Positions 42,790-54,985 of a stretch of DNA of 64,000 nt are shown piece after piece; positions within the stretch are counted from its first letter, which is position 1, and every line of letters begins with the position of its first letter. Source of the DNA: Asparagopsis taxiformis (Eukaryota; Rhodophyta; Florideophyceae; Bonnemaisoniales; Bonnemaisoniaceae); contig JALQPE010000107.1 in the NCBI GenBank assembly GCA_030407315.1, forward strand, positions 1-64,000, read 5' to 3'. A program made the translations under genes and the position numbers. A model generated the notes under the pieces. It was given only the letters and a program-made list of their open reading frames with translations. It was not told where the DNA came from and did no database searches.

Positions 42790-44006
42790 TTTCGACCCCG
42801 GAAATTTCTGCCGCCTTGCTCGACATGGATGTCCGCATCCATCACGGCGACCACTCTATTTTTCCTTGTCGGTCGACTCCAATTTCGTCTTTAATTTTTT
42901 CATCCTCTCGCTCACACCCCCTTCCATTTGGTGCTCACCTCCCCCGTACTGTACCTCAAACACCCCCAATACCACTCTAGAACGCATTTTCAGCTACCTA
43001 TCCCCGCTTCCACGGTGCACACCTCCATTCCATACCTACTTTTCTGCTCTACCGTACAGATTTCTTATAACCAGTCCTCATACTACCTCAGAATAGGGAA
43101 AACATCCCCTATCCCCTCGACCATGCTCTCCCCCATCACCTTTGCAACGTATTGTTCTTCAATACCCTCTCTCCTCTTCCTTCAACCCCTCTCCTTCGCC
43201 CTCTCCACAAACTTCCCCTGTAGCTTACTCTTCGAAAACCTCTCACTCCTCATCCCGTACCCGACCTGCTCCACTCCTCCCTCCCTCACCTGCTACATGC
43301 CCCCACGCCATCCGCATCTTCGATACCGTATACACCACCACCACCACCACCGGCCCACGCTCCCGCTCCGACGCCGTCTCCCCAGAAACCTCCCCGCTCT
43401 GAACCACATATCAACCCCCCACTTCGCACCCATCCTCCCACTCTCGTCCCTCCCCAAATACAATAACCCCCTTCTTCTCCATCACATCCCCACTCACCAA
43501 AGCCAGAACAGACGCCACCCCCTTCCCGCCTCTTTCTCCTCACTTTCCTAAAAAACCCCTCCTCTCGGCGCCTTCAACCGCACCCTCCTACGGTCCCACC
43601 TAAACACCTCCTCCGCCCTCACTACCCCAACACCCCGCAGTGTCTCCCCAATCCCCATCATATGCTCGTCGGCACTCCTCTCCGAATCACAATCCAATCT
43701 AAACCCGCACTCCGTACATTTCCACCTCCCCCTGTACTATTCCAAGATTGCATCCCTCCAGAGAACACATCCTCATACCACAGAAGAATTTTCTTCCTCT
43801 CATACCTCATCCTTAAAACCTCCATCAGCTCCATCTAAATTTCGATGTAAATATTTTCTCCACTATGCAATCTCAAACATGTATGAACGTATGCCTTTCC
43901 GCTTTGTCAACCCTGAATATTGGTACTCATGTATTCATAAAATAGGGCCACCCACATCCCTATCCCGTTCTGCAAGCTTTACAAACCACTAGACGCATAC
44001 TCCACA
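42790..44006. other. Pyrimidine-rich non-coding tract
   Basis: From about 42840 to 43760 the plus strand is strongly C/T-rich with few G (runs such as CTCACACCCCC and CCCTCTCCTTC). A 207-aa frame (42928-43551) is only a product of this bias, with no domain. The end near 43860-44006 is AT-richer. Confidence 0.5.
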
Positions 44007-46096
44007 ACTATACAACAAACACTACTCGCTATTTCAGACGACGCGGTACACAAATAGCGTAGTCTCAACCTTCCGTGAGGCCTTCTCTGATGCGTACAAG
44101 TGCGAAACACGTCTAGACGTACATCAGAAGTGAGCGCGGGATTTTTCGGCACAGGAGATGCTGGGCCACCAAATTGATTTTTCGGAAATTTTAGAATTTC
44201 TGGGCTGGCCAGCAATGCAATCGAGCTGGACATCCACCGGACGTCCATTTCAGGTTGGTCGTGAGAGAGTGGGGCGGGAACATGATGAAACAAGGACCAA
44301 GACATGTCCCTGACGTGTTGAGCCTGAAATCGACCCTTCGTAAGACGCGATTTTGGCTTACAGTTGGTGCTTACAGAAGCCAGTGATGACCCCGGTCGGG
44401 GCGGCAGCCGGTTCCTGGGGCCGTTGTGGCCAAATTAGACACCTTGATTTGAATTGAAATTTGGGCTATTCTCAAAAACATGCACATGTGAACATGTTTT
44501 TGAGATGGGGGTCTGCCGTACGGCACAATCGACCCGCCCAAATCGATGATTTTTCACAATTTTTTTCTGCCCGAAATTTTAGAATTTCTGGGCTGGCCAG
44601 CAGTGCAATCAAGCTGGACATCCACCGGACGTCCATTTCAGGTTGGTCGTGTGCTGCCCACATCCATGCATTGCAGCAACTAAGCAGGCGGGCTCACTAC
44701 TCATACAAAGTGCACGTAGCATGGGCAGCATGATGGATGAGCAGTGTTTGTCGTGAGAAAGTGGGGTGGGAGCATGTCGAAACAAGGACCAAAACTTCGC
44801 CCTGGCGTATTGAGCCTGAGCCTGGAATCGATCCTTCGTGAGATGTGGCTTTGCTTACAGTTGGTGCTTACAGAAGCCAGCGATGGCCCCGCTCGGGGCG
44901 TCGGATGGCTTCTTCTGGGGCCGTTGTGGCCAGATTAGACACCTTGATTTGAATTGAAATTTGGGCTATTCTCAAAAACATGCACATGTGAACATGTTTT
45001 TGAGATGGGGGTGTGCCGTACGGCACTTTCGACCGCCCAAATCGATATATTTTTGCATTTTTTTTCTGACTGAAATTTTAGAATTTCTGGGCTCGCCAGC
45101 AATGCAATTGAGATGGACATTCACCGGACGTCCATTTCAGGTTGGTCGAGTATTGCACATGGATACAGTTTTGCAGCTATTTCTCAGCCCAACATTTTAG
45201 AATTTCAGGGCTGACCAGCAATGTAACCGAGGCGGACTTCCACTGGACGTCCATTTCAAGTTAGGCTAGTGCTGCACATTTGCTCGCATCGCAGCAACTA
45301 AGCAAGTGTTGAGAGCACCGAGATGCCATGCAGACAAGAGGGAATCGGCTGCAAACGGCTTCCCTGGTCGGCAGCTGGATGTCTGGATGTCAATGGCTGC
45401 AAGCATGGAAATCTTGCTACCGCACGGCGCATACACACTGCAGCAGCACATCACTGACGCATGCGAAAGTTGGGTGCTGCAGTGCGTGGTTGTTTGTGTG
45501 TTTGTGTGTGCACGACGAACCTTGTGGTATCCCTAGGCGTGCACTGGTGCAAAAAATTTGGACTGCCCCATCGGTCGTACTTTGACGCATTTACATGCAT
45601 CGGAGAACGACCAAGGAGGTAGAGCAGCAATCGCTGTTGGCTGAGCGTCCAAATTGGAGGGCTTGGGACAATGGTTCTATAGCAGTCATTTATAGGACGC
45701 CCACCGTTGATGACTGAGATCCACGGTGGGTTTAGTATTCATGGTGTTGTCCTGCATTGGCGGATGTCGAAGACGAGTACTTCCAGTGAGCGTCCAAGCT
45801 GAACAGCGTGAGTGGGTAAGTGAGCGGGGAGGGGCCGCTCGGGGCGCTTGGTAGCTTCTGGGGCCGTTGTGGCCAAATTAGAATCAAGCCTATGTCCGGC
45901 GGACGTCCTGAATTGCTTTATTTTTTGGGCTATTCTCAAAAACATGCACATGTGAACATGTTTTTGAGATGGGGGTGTGCCGTACGGCACTTTCGACCGC
46001 CCAAATCGATGTATTTTTGCATTTTTTTTCTGACTGAAATTTTAGAATTTCTGGGCTCGCCAGCAATGCAATTGCGCTGGTCATTCACCGGACGTC
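44007..46096. repeat. Left arm of a 6.8-kb palindrome
   Basis: 2090 bp that recurs almost unchanged, inverted, at 48721-50811; several frames of 60-108 aa are identical in both arms. Inside the arm, a unit of about 190 bp occurs about four times (near 44150-44270, 44460-44650, 44960-45150 and 45930-46096). It has a 12-bp-stem hairpin (CTCAAAAACATG ... CATGTTTTTGAG) and the short palindromes TGCCGTACGGCA, TGGCCA and GGACGTCC. I see no gene in it. Confidence 0.88.
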
Positions 46097-48720
46097 CATT
46101 TCCATTTCAGATCTACTGGTTGCACTAGGCCTGAAAGTGTTTCTGGATAGGGCCGAATAACGACCTGGGCAGCACGCACTGCGTAAGATGATCTGTGTGA
46201 TGCAGACTGCAAGGATTTCTATGGTGATTCTGGCTGGGGAATGTGGTAAGCTTGATTGTTGCGTGGCTTTGTATCTCCTTGCCTGCCATTTTGCTTGGAT
46301 ATTTACACGAGCGATCAAACCGAAGACGCCGACTCGGCACAACTACCAACTCTCCTAGCTTCGAGTCAGCGCCATCTAATTGCAACTTGTGACACTCAAG
46401 ACGAATACGTTGTGCTGATCTCTGCAATGAAAATTGAGTTAGTGCTGCAGTTCTTTTGGGCGATGCCAATATGCAGGGATACTGTTTACACCTTTTGGGA
46501 GTCAAGAAGTTCTCGGATTGCAAATCAAATCAGATCATGGTAGAATATCTGACTTTTCTCTCTTCCCTTCACCACATCTGCATCCGGAGCTGAGCCAAGC
46601 TGAGCTGGAGGGAACCCGGCCGCTGACCCCTGTCATTCTCATAAACATCTTTAATGCAATACTATTCGTGTATGGTAATGTAAGTGCTAATGAAAATGTA
46701 TACAAGTCTAGAATAAACGTTGCAGTGGTTCTTTGTAGCTATCGATACTTGCTAAAAATCTGTAGCTTTTGCTTCTCGCATGGACGAGTTGCAGTCTTTG
46801 TGTTTGTTTCATTTCTGCCACAAACGAGAGGCAATCAGGGTCTGTGTTCACATAGAGAATGATTTAATATATGCGCTCATTGCCGTCGTAGATACTTTTA
46901 ACAATGGCCAGTACGTTTCTCTCGGCCGCCGCCGGGTACGGTCGGACTGAAAGATCGGGGAGATGTGTGGAGAGTAGTGTTTCGATAGAGACGAACGTTG
47001 CGATGGATGGAATGGTGATGATTTCATGCTGAAGCGATGGGAGATGGATGGATATGGTTGAATGAAATCTAGTATTCCGAAGGAGGCCTTTTCTCGAGGA
47101 AGAGGCATTATATTCTCACAAAGCATGTAGATACTGGTTTCCAGTTTGGTATGCTATTGTAGCTCAATTCACATCATATCTACACGTACGTATGGAGAGA
47201 GATCCAAGTGTGCGTGGCACAGGTCCAACGGTGAAACAACGCAGTATGAAACTACCACAGATAAGGCGGCGTACAAAATCCTCGACTCAAGGCAGCTCTC
47301 AGGCTTTCGTGAGCACCGACTTCGTTCCACCAAGATGTTGCGGAAATATGTGCTGGTCTAACTTGATACGACCATAGGACAGTTTTGCTCCCTAAGCAAT
47401 GAGCGAAAAATCAATGATTGCGCGTGTCGTCGGTACGGTCTTGTAATGTTGGCTCAACCAATAACATCTAACGTTGAGTTATCCACCCTCCGCCGTGTCG
47501 CGTCGTAAATTTGCACAGAAAATTTGTTTCAAATCTTTGCTCCAATTATCAGCTCAAATACGGCATTGATCTCCAGCTTCATCTGGACAGAAACACCGAT
47601 CGCTCGATGTCTGTCTCAAATAAACCGCAGTCAAACGCCATGCGGAAAGTTTCATCGCTTCCCGTTGCGACTGAATCTGCAAACGCCACACAAAAATTTG
47701 CCCTTTCCGCGTCCGGAACGAACGCCGACTACATGTCGTCAGGTTCCTGATCGACTGGATCGATGGAGCTTGCTCTGCAGGAGAGCAGGACAGGCGGTTT
47801 GTTATGCCTGGACAATTTCCATACCGATCTCCCTTCTTGAGTGCAAAATTACGAGTCTAGAAATTGACCTGCATCGGCTGCTGTATCACATCTGTGCTAA
47901 GGATTGATGATACCCGTACCGCTGAGAAATTGCAGCTCTGGTAACGTGGGGATGATGTGCTGAACACGCAGAACGCTGATCCATAATGGGACTGCTTCAT
48001 AGGCATAGTACGGAATGTATTGAGACAGCCCAAGCGAATTCAGGAGGGAGCACCAGGGCAGTGCGCGGTGACTCAGCAGATACCAGTGGTGAGTGGTCTA
48101 AATGGGGCTACACACGAGTTTGTCAATGAACAGTCTAGTTTAGTTTGGAAATGTTTCGGATGGATGGTATGTTGTAAATGTCGACAGATTTGAGGAAGCG
48201 ATAGAAGCAATCAGCATCGTGTAGTTGCATCAAGGCTTTAGTGGCCATTGTTAGAGAACTTTCTCCAATGCCCTTATTGCAGGATGGGCAGAAAACCCGG
48301 CCGGCTTCGAGATTGAAGAATTCATTGCGCAGATTGAATGAATGCAATTGACGGAGAATGCAGAAGTATACAATGGTATCGTTTTGCAGGGTGACGTAGG
48401 GGAAACATGTTGGGCTTGTTGGAAATGCTGAGAGCGATGATGAGATCCAGTCGTTTCCGTCGTAGATGGCAGTGCTTGTTTTCTGCACGGCTAGCTTGTC
48501 TGCTGGGCGACTGGACGGTATTGGCGTACGATGAAGCGGGACTGGTGGTGTTTAAATGACATTTTTTGTTTGAAGATGGATGTATGTGTGCGACTAGAAT
48601 GTAGTAAGAGCATGAAAATGTTTATGTTTGATGGGCGTCGCATGTTGGGGGACTTTATGTCGTGTGGGGCAATAATGTCTCAGGTATTTGAAGCAGACAG
48701 CAATCGCTTGAGCGCATATA
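46097..48720. other. 2.6-kb spacer of the palindrome
   Basis: Unique sequence between the arms. The longest frames (132 aa at 46125-46523, 127 aa at 47524-47907, 117 aa at 48135-48488) have no recognisable domain and no conserved start context. I support no gene here. Confidence 0.5.
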
Positions 48721-50811
48721 GACGTCCGGTGAATGACCAGCGCAATTGCATTGCTGGCGAGCCCAGAAATTCTAAAATTTCAGTCAGAAAAAAAATGCAA
48801 AAATACATCGATTTGGGCGGTCGAAAGTGCCGTACGGCACACCCCCATCTCAAAAACATGTTCACATGTGCATGTTTTTGAGAATAGCCCAAAAAATAAA
48901 GCAATTCAGGACGTCCGCCGGACATAGGCTTGATTCTAATTTGGCCACAACGGCCCCAGAAGCTACCAAGCGCCCCGAGCGGCCCCTCCCCGCTCACTTA
49001 CCCACTCACGCTGTTCAGCTTGGACGCTCACTGGAAGTACTCGTCTTCGACATCCGCCAATGCAGGACAACACCATGAATACTAAACCCACCGTGGATCT
49101 CAGTCATCAACGGTGGGCGTCCTATAAATGACTGCTATAGAACCATTGTCCCAAGCCCTCCAATTTGGACGCTCAGCCAACAGCGATTGCTGCTCTACCT
49201 CCTTGGTCGTTCTCCGATGCATGTAAATGCGTCAAAGTACGACCGATGGGGCAGTCCAAATTTTTTGCACCAGTGCACGCCTAGGGATACCACAAGGTTC
49301 GTCGTGCACACACAAACACACAAACAACCACGCACTGCAGCACCCAACTTTCGCATGCGTCAGTGATGTGCTGCTGCAGTGTGTATGCGCCGTGCGGTAG
49401 CAAGATTTCCATGCTTGCAGCCATTGACATCCAGACATCCAGCTGCCGACCAGGGAAGCCGTTTGCAGCCGATTCCCTCTTGTCTGCATGGCATCTCGGT
49501 GCTCTCAACACTTGCTTAGTTGCTGCGATGCGAGCAAATGTGCAGCACTAGCCTAACTTGAAATGGACGTCCAGTGGAAGTCCGCCTCGGTTACATTGCT
49601 GGTCAGCCCTGAAATTCTAAAATGTTGGGCTGAGAAATAGCTGCAAAACTGTATCCATGTGCAATACTCGACCAACCTGAAATGGACGTCCGGTGAATGT
49701 CCATCTCAATTGCATTGCTGGCGAGCCCAGAAATTCTAAAATTTCAGTCAGAAAAAAAATTGCAAAATTATATCGATTTGGGAGGTCGAAAGTGCCGTAC
49801 GGCACACCCCCATCTCAAAAACATGTTCACATGTGCATGTTTTTGAGAATAGCCCAAATTTCAATTCAAATCAAGGTGTCTAATCTGGCCACAACGGCCC
49901 CAGAAGAAGCCATCCGACGCCCCGAGCGGGGCCATCGCTGGCTTCTGTAAGCACCAACTGTAAGCAAAGCCACATCTCACGAAGGATCGATTCCAGGCTC
50001 AGGCTCAATACGCCAGGGCGAAGTTTTGGTCCTTGTTTCGACATGCTCCCACCCCACTTTCTCACGACAAACACTGCTCATCCATCATGCTGCCCATGCT
50101 ACGTGCACTTTGTATGAGTAGTGAGCCCGCCTGCTTAGTTGCTGCAATGCATGGATGTGGGCAGCACACGACCAACCTGAAATGGACGTCCGGTGGATGT
50201 CCAGCTTGATTGCACTGCTGGCCAGCCCAGAAATTCTAAAATTTCGGGCAGAAAAAAATTGTGAAAAATCATCGATTTGGGCGGGTCGATTGTGCCGTAC
50301 GGCAGACCCCCATCTCAAAAACATGTTCACATGTGCATGTTTTTGAGAATAGCCCAAATTTCAATTCAAATCAAGGTGTCTAATTTGGCCACAACGGCCC
50401 CAGGAACCGGCTGCCGCCCCGACCGGGGTCATCACTGGCTTCTGTAAGCACCAACTGTAAGCCAAAATCGCGTCTTACGAAGGGTCGATTTCAGGCTCAA
50501 CACGTCAGGGACATGTCTTGGTCCTTGTTTCATCATGTTCCCGCCCCACTCTCTCACGACCAACCTGAAATGGACGTCCGGTGGATGTCCAGCTCGATTG
50601 CATTGCTGGCCAGCCCAGAAATTCTAAAATTTCCGAAAAATCAATTTGGTGGCCCAGCATCTCCTGTGCCGAAAAATCCCGCGCTCACTTCTGATGTACG
50701 TCTAGACGTGTTTCGCACTTGTACGCATCAGAGAAGGCCTCACGGAAGGTTGAGACTACGCTATTTGTGTACCGCGTCGTCTGAGATAGCGAGTAGAGTT
50801 TGTTGTATAGT
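48721..50811. repeat. Right arm of the 6.8-kb palindrome
   Basis: Inverted copy of 44007-46096. It begins GACGTCCGGTGAATGACC and ends at GTTTGTTGTATAGT. Only scattered differences from the left arm are visible (for example near 49760-49785), so the arms are very recent or kept alike by gene conversion. Confidence 0.88.
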
Positions 50812-51329
50812 ATTTATATTGTATTCCAAATGTGCGTTCGAGACCTCGTTTGTAATGTTCTCGTGGTTTTGTGGGTATCAGTTTTGTGCTCACTTCTGGC
50901 AGCCCAATGGTGGAATGTGCCTGAGCGATCAATCATCACCGCTAGGTCACACATTTTGCTGGCAACGTGCGCTTGGAAGGACGAATGACCGCCGTGGGAG
51001 ATGGATTTTCAATTAATTCATTTGAAATAATAAAATTATATTAACTGCGAACTTCATGGAATAAGTTTGTGCTTTACAGTGGATATTACAGGGATCATTT
51101 AAGGGAAGCAAATGGATTGTGATATATATGATTATACCATTCCGATGTTCTCGATCCGGATCTCATCATTCGGGAGTTCAGAGACCATGGCTTGGGCCAT
51201 TATTAATCTCAATACCGGCGATGATATGGAGTATGCACAGCAGGACTTAAGCTGACGTTGAAAGCTGTCCAGTCGACGCCGCAGGTTAATCTGTGGAGTT
51301 CCACTTCTCCGCCGTCACTGGCTGAGGTT

Positions 51330-52770
51330 CTTTGGTCGTGTTTCCTTTGTTTGGTGTAGAGGATAGAACGACGGTGAGTATGCCAGTTTGGAGAGTATGC
51401 AGCGAGGGAAGCGTGTGTTTTGAGTCGTACTGTTGTCGTTGATGCGATATTGATTCATTAGAAGCTTCGTGAGTCGTGGTTTGCATGTTGTGAACCATGG
51501 GAGGCAGGTAAGTAAGTTAGTCTCGCGGGTGTGCAATAAGGGATGCATGGGTTTTTAGTCTGACTGTTCTGGTTCATTTTGATGTTGTATAGGTGGTGCA
51601 GGAATAGTGATGAAGTAAGGTAAGTTTCATTGAGCTGAAAGACGGGTTTCGCGATGAAATGGAATGCTGACTACATTTTTTCGTTGCACGATTTGTGAAT
51701 TATTGGTTGTATTGTTTGTATGATGCAACGAGATGAAGAGGTTAAGTGCGTCCTGAGGGTATGAAGCGAGGGAAGTGTTTGTTTTAAATTTGACTGTCGT
51801 CTTTTATGCAATATTTATTTATTGGGAGCTTAGTGAGTCATGGTGCATATTTGCTGAAGGGTGGAAGGGAGGTAGGCGAGCATTTGAGGGGTGCAGTGAG
51901 TGGAATGTGGGTTTTGAGTCTGACTGCTGTGGTTGATGTTGATTTTGTGTAGGTGATTCTGGAATGGTGATGACGGAAGGTAAGTTACATTGAGCGCCTA
52001 GTTAAGTTGCGCGAAGATATGGAATGCTGACTACATTTTTTTGTACAATTTTTGACTTATGGTTTCTATTGTGTGCAGGATACAACGAGGGTAAGTAAGT
52101 TCTGAGGGTATGCAGCGAGGGAAGCATGGGTTTTCAGTCCGACTGTTGTTGTTGATTTCGATTTTTTGTAGGTGATGCAGGAATGGTGATGACGGAAGGT
52201 AAGTTGCATTTAGCGTGCAGTCCGGTGGTGCGAAGATGCGGAATGTTGACTTCATTTGTTGGTTGTGAGATTTTCGACTTTTGGTCTGTATTGTGTGTAG
52301 AATGAAACGAGAGTAAGTGAGTTCTGAGGGTATGCATCGAGAGAAGTGTTTGTTTCGAATCTGACTATTGCAGTTAATGCGATATTTATTCATTGGAAGC
52401 TTATCCAGTCATGGTGCGTATTGTGTCGAGCGAAGGAAAGTGCGGAAGTTTTGAGAGTATGCTGAGAGGGACATGTGGGTTTTGAGTCCGACTGTTGTTG
52501 TTGATTTCGATTTTATGCAGGTGATGCTGGAATGGTGATGACAGAAGGTAAGTTTCATTGAGCGCCAAGACTTGTTTTGCGAAGATATGGACTGCTGACT
52601 TTGATTATTCATTGCAAGGTTTTTGCATCATGGTTTGTATTGTGTGTAGGATGGATGAGAGGTAAGTAAGGGATTTTCTAAGATATCTGGCGTGGTAAGC
52701 GTTGCTTTTGAATCTGACTGTTGGGGTTGATGTTGTGTATGTGATGCAGGAGTGGTGAAGCAGGAACGGC
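51330..52770 (+). repeat. Array of diverged repeats with exon-like blocks
   Basis: Diverged repeat units contain short blocks bounded by consensus splice signals. 27-nt blocks lie at 51593-51619, 51953-51979, 52172-52198 and 52521-52547, each preceded by ...TAG or ...CAG and followed by GTAAGT. 12-nt blocks lie at 52079-52090, 52301-52312 and 52650-52661, with the same borders. The 27-nt blocks read DAGMVMTE (or DSGMVMTE) in phase-2 translation in three of four copies. A third block type near 51461-51508 also has TAG...GTAAGT borders. No transcript start or long exon is evident. Confidence 0.55.
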
Positions 52771-53112
52771 AGGACTCAGGGAGAGTGAAGAAGGGATCTA
52801 GGAAGATGGGGAATGAAGCTGTGAGGTGTTTCTGGTATGTGTATATTTTCGGGCATACGATAGAAGTAAGAGTGGGTTTCAAGTCGTGTAAGATTTTGCT
52901 GACCATGTTCGTGTTTCATGTCTTGATGATTTAATGGGCTGGGGTGGTGTCGAGGAAAGCGGGGATGGAATTGGGAAGGAGCAGATTTTTTGTAATCTAG
53001 GTCGTGAGGGTTCTTGAAGTATGTGCGGATGGTGGTGCATGGCGTTCGGATGGTAGGGAGAACGCGATAGTGAGGGAGATGGGTGATCGACGGTATGCTG
53101 ACAGGTATTTTG

Positions 53113-53232
53113 TATTCTGGCTGGATACGTATTCCATATTCTAGCTGGATACATATTCCGTATCCTGGCTGGATACGTATTTCCTATTCTAACCGGGTAT
53201 TTATTTCCTATTCTGATCAGATATGTATTTCC
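53113..53232. repeat. 24-bp tandem repeat, five copies
   Basis: Units of the form TATTCTGGCTGGATACGTAT plus TCCA. Being a multiple of three, it leaves an open frame of octapeptide repeats (IPYSGWIR-like), but no gene is evident around it. Confidence 0.8.
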
Positions 53233-53364
53233 TATTCTAGAGAGACGTATTGTATACCAGCAGTTTCGTAAATGAGAGAATAAAATACGGTCCGATATGG
53301 GCCCTCAATTTACCATCCGCTGTAATTTCTTCCCTCCCGGTTTTTGCTGATATATTGTATACTG

Positions 53365-53536
53365 AATGTCGGGTCCTAGGATCCCGCCAAACGTACTAGA
53401 GAAACTGGATGTCGGGTCCTAGTACTCCGCCGAACGTACTAGAGAAACTGGATGTCGGGTCCTAGTATTCCGCCGAACGTACTAGAGAAAGTGGATGTCG
53501 GGTCCTAGTATTCCGCCGAACGTACTAGAGAAAGTG
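53365..53536. repeat. 43-bp tandem repeat, four copies
   Basis: Units start GATGTCGGGTCCTAGTATTC and end CGTACTAGAGAAAGTG. The array lies just inside the right inverted repeat of the 11.1-kb candidate element. Confidence 0.85.
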
Positions 53537-53666
53537 GACGTCCGCATCCAAAAAATTTTAATTTTTTTTCGGACGCGGACGTTCATTTGTTCTAGTAAAT
53601 CTCGGGGCCGACTAGGACCCGTACTAGAGAGACTGGACGTCCGCGTCCACTTCCGAAAACACAGAC

Positions 53667-54380
53667 GTGACAAAGGTGCTCGGTTTCCTGAACAAGTCTA
53701 GAGAGCAGGTGCGCCATCGATTCCTTGTCGAACTGGGGTTCGCTCTAGTGTTGGAAACGGACGCCTCTATCACTTTCGAGTTTCCAACTCACGATCTCAT
53801 TCGAGATATGGATGTTATCCCCGATACCCGTGTGACCAACGGAAATCTAAGGCCTGAGGAACGGAAAGTTGTGGATGACAAGAATTCCGAGATCTTGATA
53901 CAATTCATCGCTGAGCGGAAAGAGATGGTTGTCATCATTCAGTACGAAGTCGAGATATCGGGATGTGTGGCCAAAAGGATGATTCGAAGGAGAATCAATA
54001 TCCTGGAGGTAGCCCTGAACACTGCAATTGCTTTCCTTCAATGCACGAGTAGAATGGTTTTCCTGCGACGTTCCTGCAATTCACTCAGATTTGTCTATGC
54101 AATCGCTTCCGGGATTCTAGGAATTTTCAAGGTACAATCAGGTCAGACCTTCGAAGAAAGTGTACAAGACGAGCTCAAACAATTAGGAAAGGCGATGTTG
54201 CCGAGTGACCGAATCTGTAAGAGGCATCTCTGTGAAGATGTACTGACAATTACTAACGAAAAATTCGATGAACAACACTTGGAACAGCGTAGTACCGCGT
54301 TTGAGGAGGATAGCGGACATGGAAATGAAGAAGATGGGAGTGAAAGCTACGTTGAAGTTTTCCTTGATGAGGAAGATTGA
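53667..54380 (+). CDS. Unknown protein, probably the 3' part of the split gene at 41730
   Basis: 237 codons starting at a GTG, with no ATG near the beginning, directly at the inner edge of an inverted repeat. It begins with codons for VTKV, the same four residues that precede the left border of the 11.1-kb element, and has an acidic C-terminus (EEDGSESYVEVFLDEED). The central part (LIQFIAERKEMVVIIQYEVEI, AKRMIRRRINILEVAL) looks like a real folded protein, but no family was recognised. Together with codons 1-271 of the 41730 gene it would make a protein of about 500 aa. An independent gene with a start further in is also possible. Confidence 0.55.
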   Translation: MTKVLGFLNKSREQVRHRFLVELGFALVLETDASITFEFPTHDLIRDMDVIPDTRVTNGNLRPEERKVVDDKNSEILIQFIAERKEMVVIIQYEVEISGCVAKRMIRRRINILEVALNTAIAFLQCTSRMVFLRRSCNSLRFVYAIASGILGIFKVQSGQTFEESVQDELKQLGKAMLPSDRICKRHLCEDVLTITNEKFDEQHLEQRSTAFEEDSGHGNEEDGSESYVEVFLDEED

Positions 54381-54694
54381 TAATGGAGGCGTAGAAGTAA
54401 AGTTTCATAGCCTTTGAAAGGAACCGACTACTACGAGAGACTTAAGAGAAATAAAAACCTTTAGATGTGAAACTGTCTAGGATGTGCGTGGAAAAGGTGC
54501 ACCGCAGCATGCTACGTACTACATGGTGTACTGGAAACAATAGCTATCGTTCTTTTTTTTCAGCTCACTCTGCGACTAGAAAGCGTCATGTCTACTACGG
54601 TTAAGAGTTTTACCCTGTCATTGAGCACGCCTCTAGTACCTTCGGGGCCTGTGCAGTCCCATCCAATGCCGTAGCTCCACCTGGCAGAGTAGTG

Positions 54695-54850
54695 CGGAAA
54701 ATAATACCGGGTATTATTTTGAGGAATATTTTGCCAAGTGGAGGGCAATCATTCGTACCGACTACAGGCGATCCCTGGACGAAACCTAAGAATAATACCC
54801 GGTATTATTTTCAGGGATATTTTGCCAAGTGGAGAGCAATCATTGTTACA
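54695..54850. repeat. Two copies of a repeat with palindromic core
   Basis: About 90-bp direct repeats with AATAATACC(C)GGTATTATT at about 54700-54720 and 54791-54810, each followed by GATATTTTGCCAAGTGGAG or a close variant. The same palindrome forms the core of the 114-bp array at 60800-61440. Confidence 0.75.
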
Positions 54851-54985
54851 GAATGCAGACAGTCCCTGGACGAAGGAACAGGCCAGAAAGATACGGAGCA
54901 TGTATCGATGGATACCATCGACTTAATCGAGGTTGACTAACTCTAAACAGTCTTGTAGACCCATCTAGAAAAGATAGAAAACGTT

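Larger units (their letters stand above)
42543..53667. mobile_element. Candidate 11.1-kb element with terminal inverted repeats
   Basis: The outer 34 bp at the left (42543-42576) and right (53634-53667) are inverted copies with two mismatches, starting CGTCTGTGTT and ending GCGGACGTCCA. Both are followed inward by CTCTAGTAC and by more GGACGTCC-rich sequence. The coding region at 41730-42542 ends at the left border and another begins at the right border. No transposase gene is visible inside, so it would be non-autonomous, nested or decayed. No perfect target duplication is seen. The alternative is a complex of independent repeats with shared motifs. Confidence 0.55.

Noticed and set aside
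42928..43551. 207-aa plus-strand frame
   Set aside because: Composition (Ser, Pro, Leu, His) follows directly from the pyrimidine-rich tract; there is no domain and no start context.
50513..51016. 167-aa plus-strand frame at the right palindrome arm
   Set aside because: It runs over arm repeat and the arm border; the mirrored frame in the left arm is only 108 codons. No domain.
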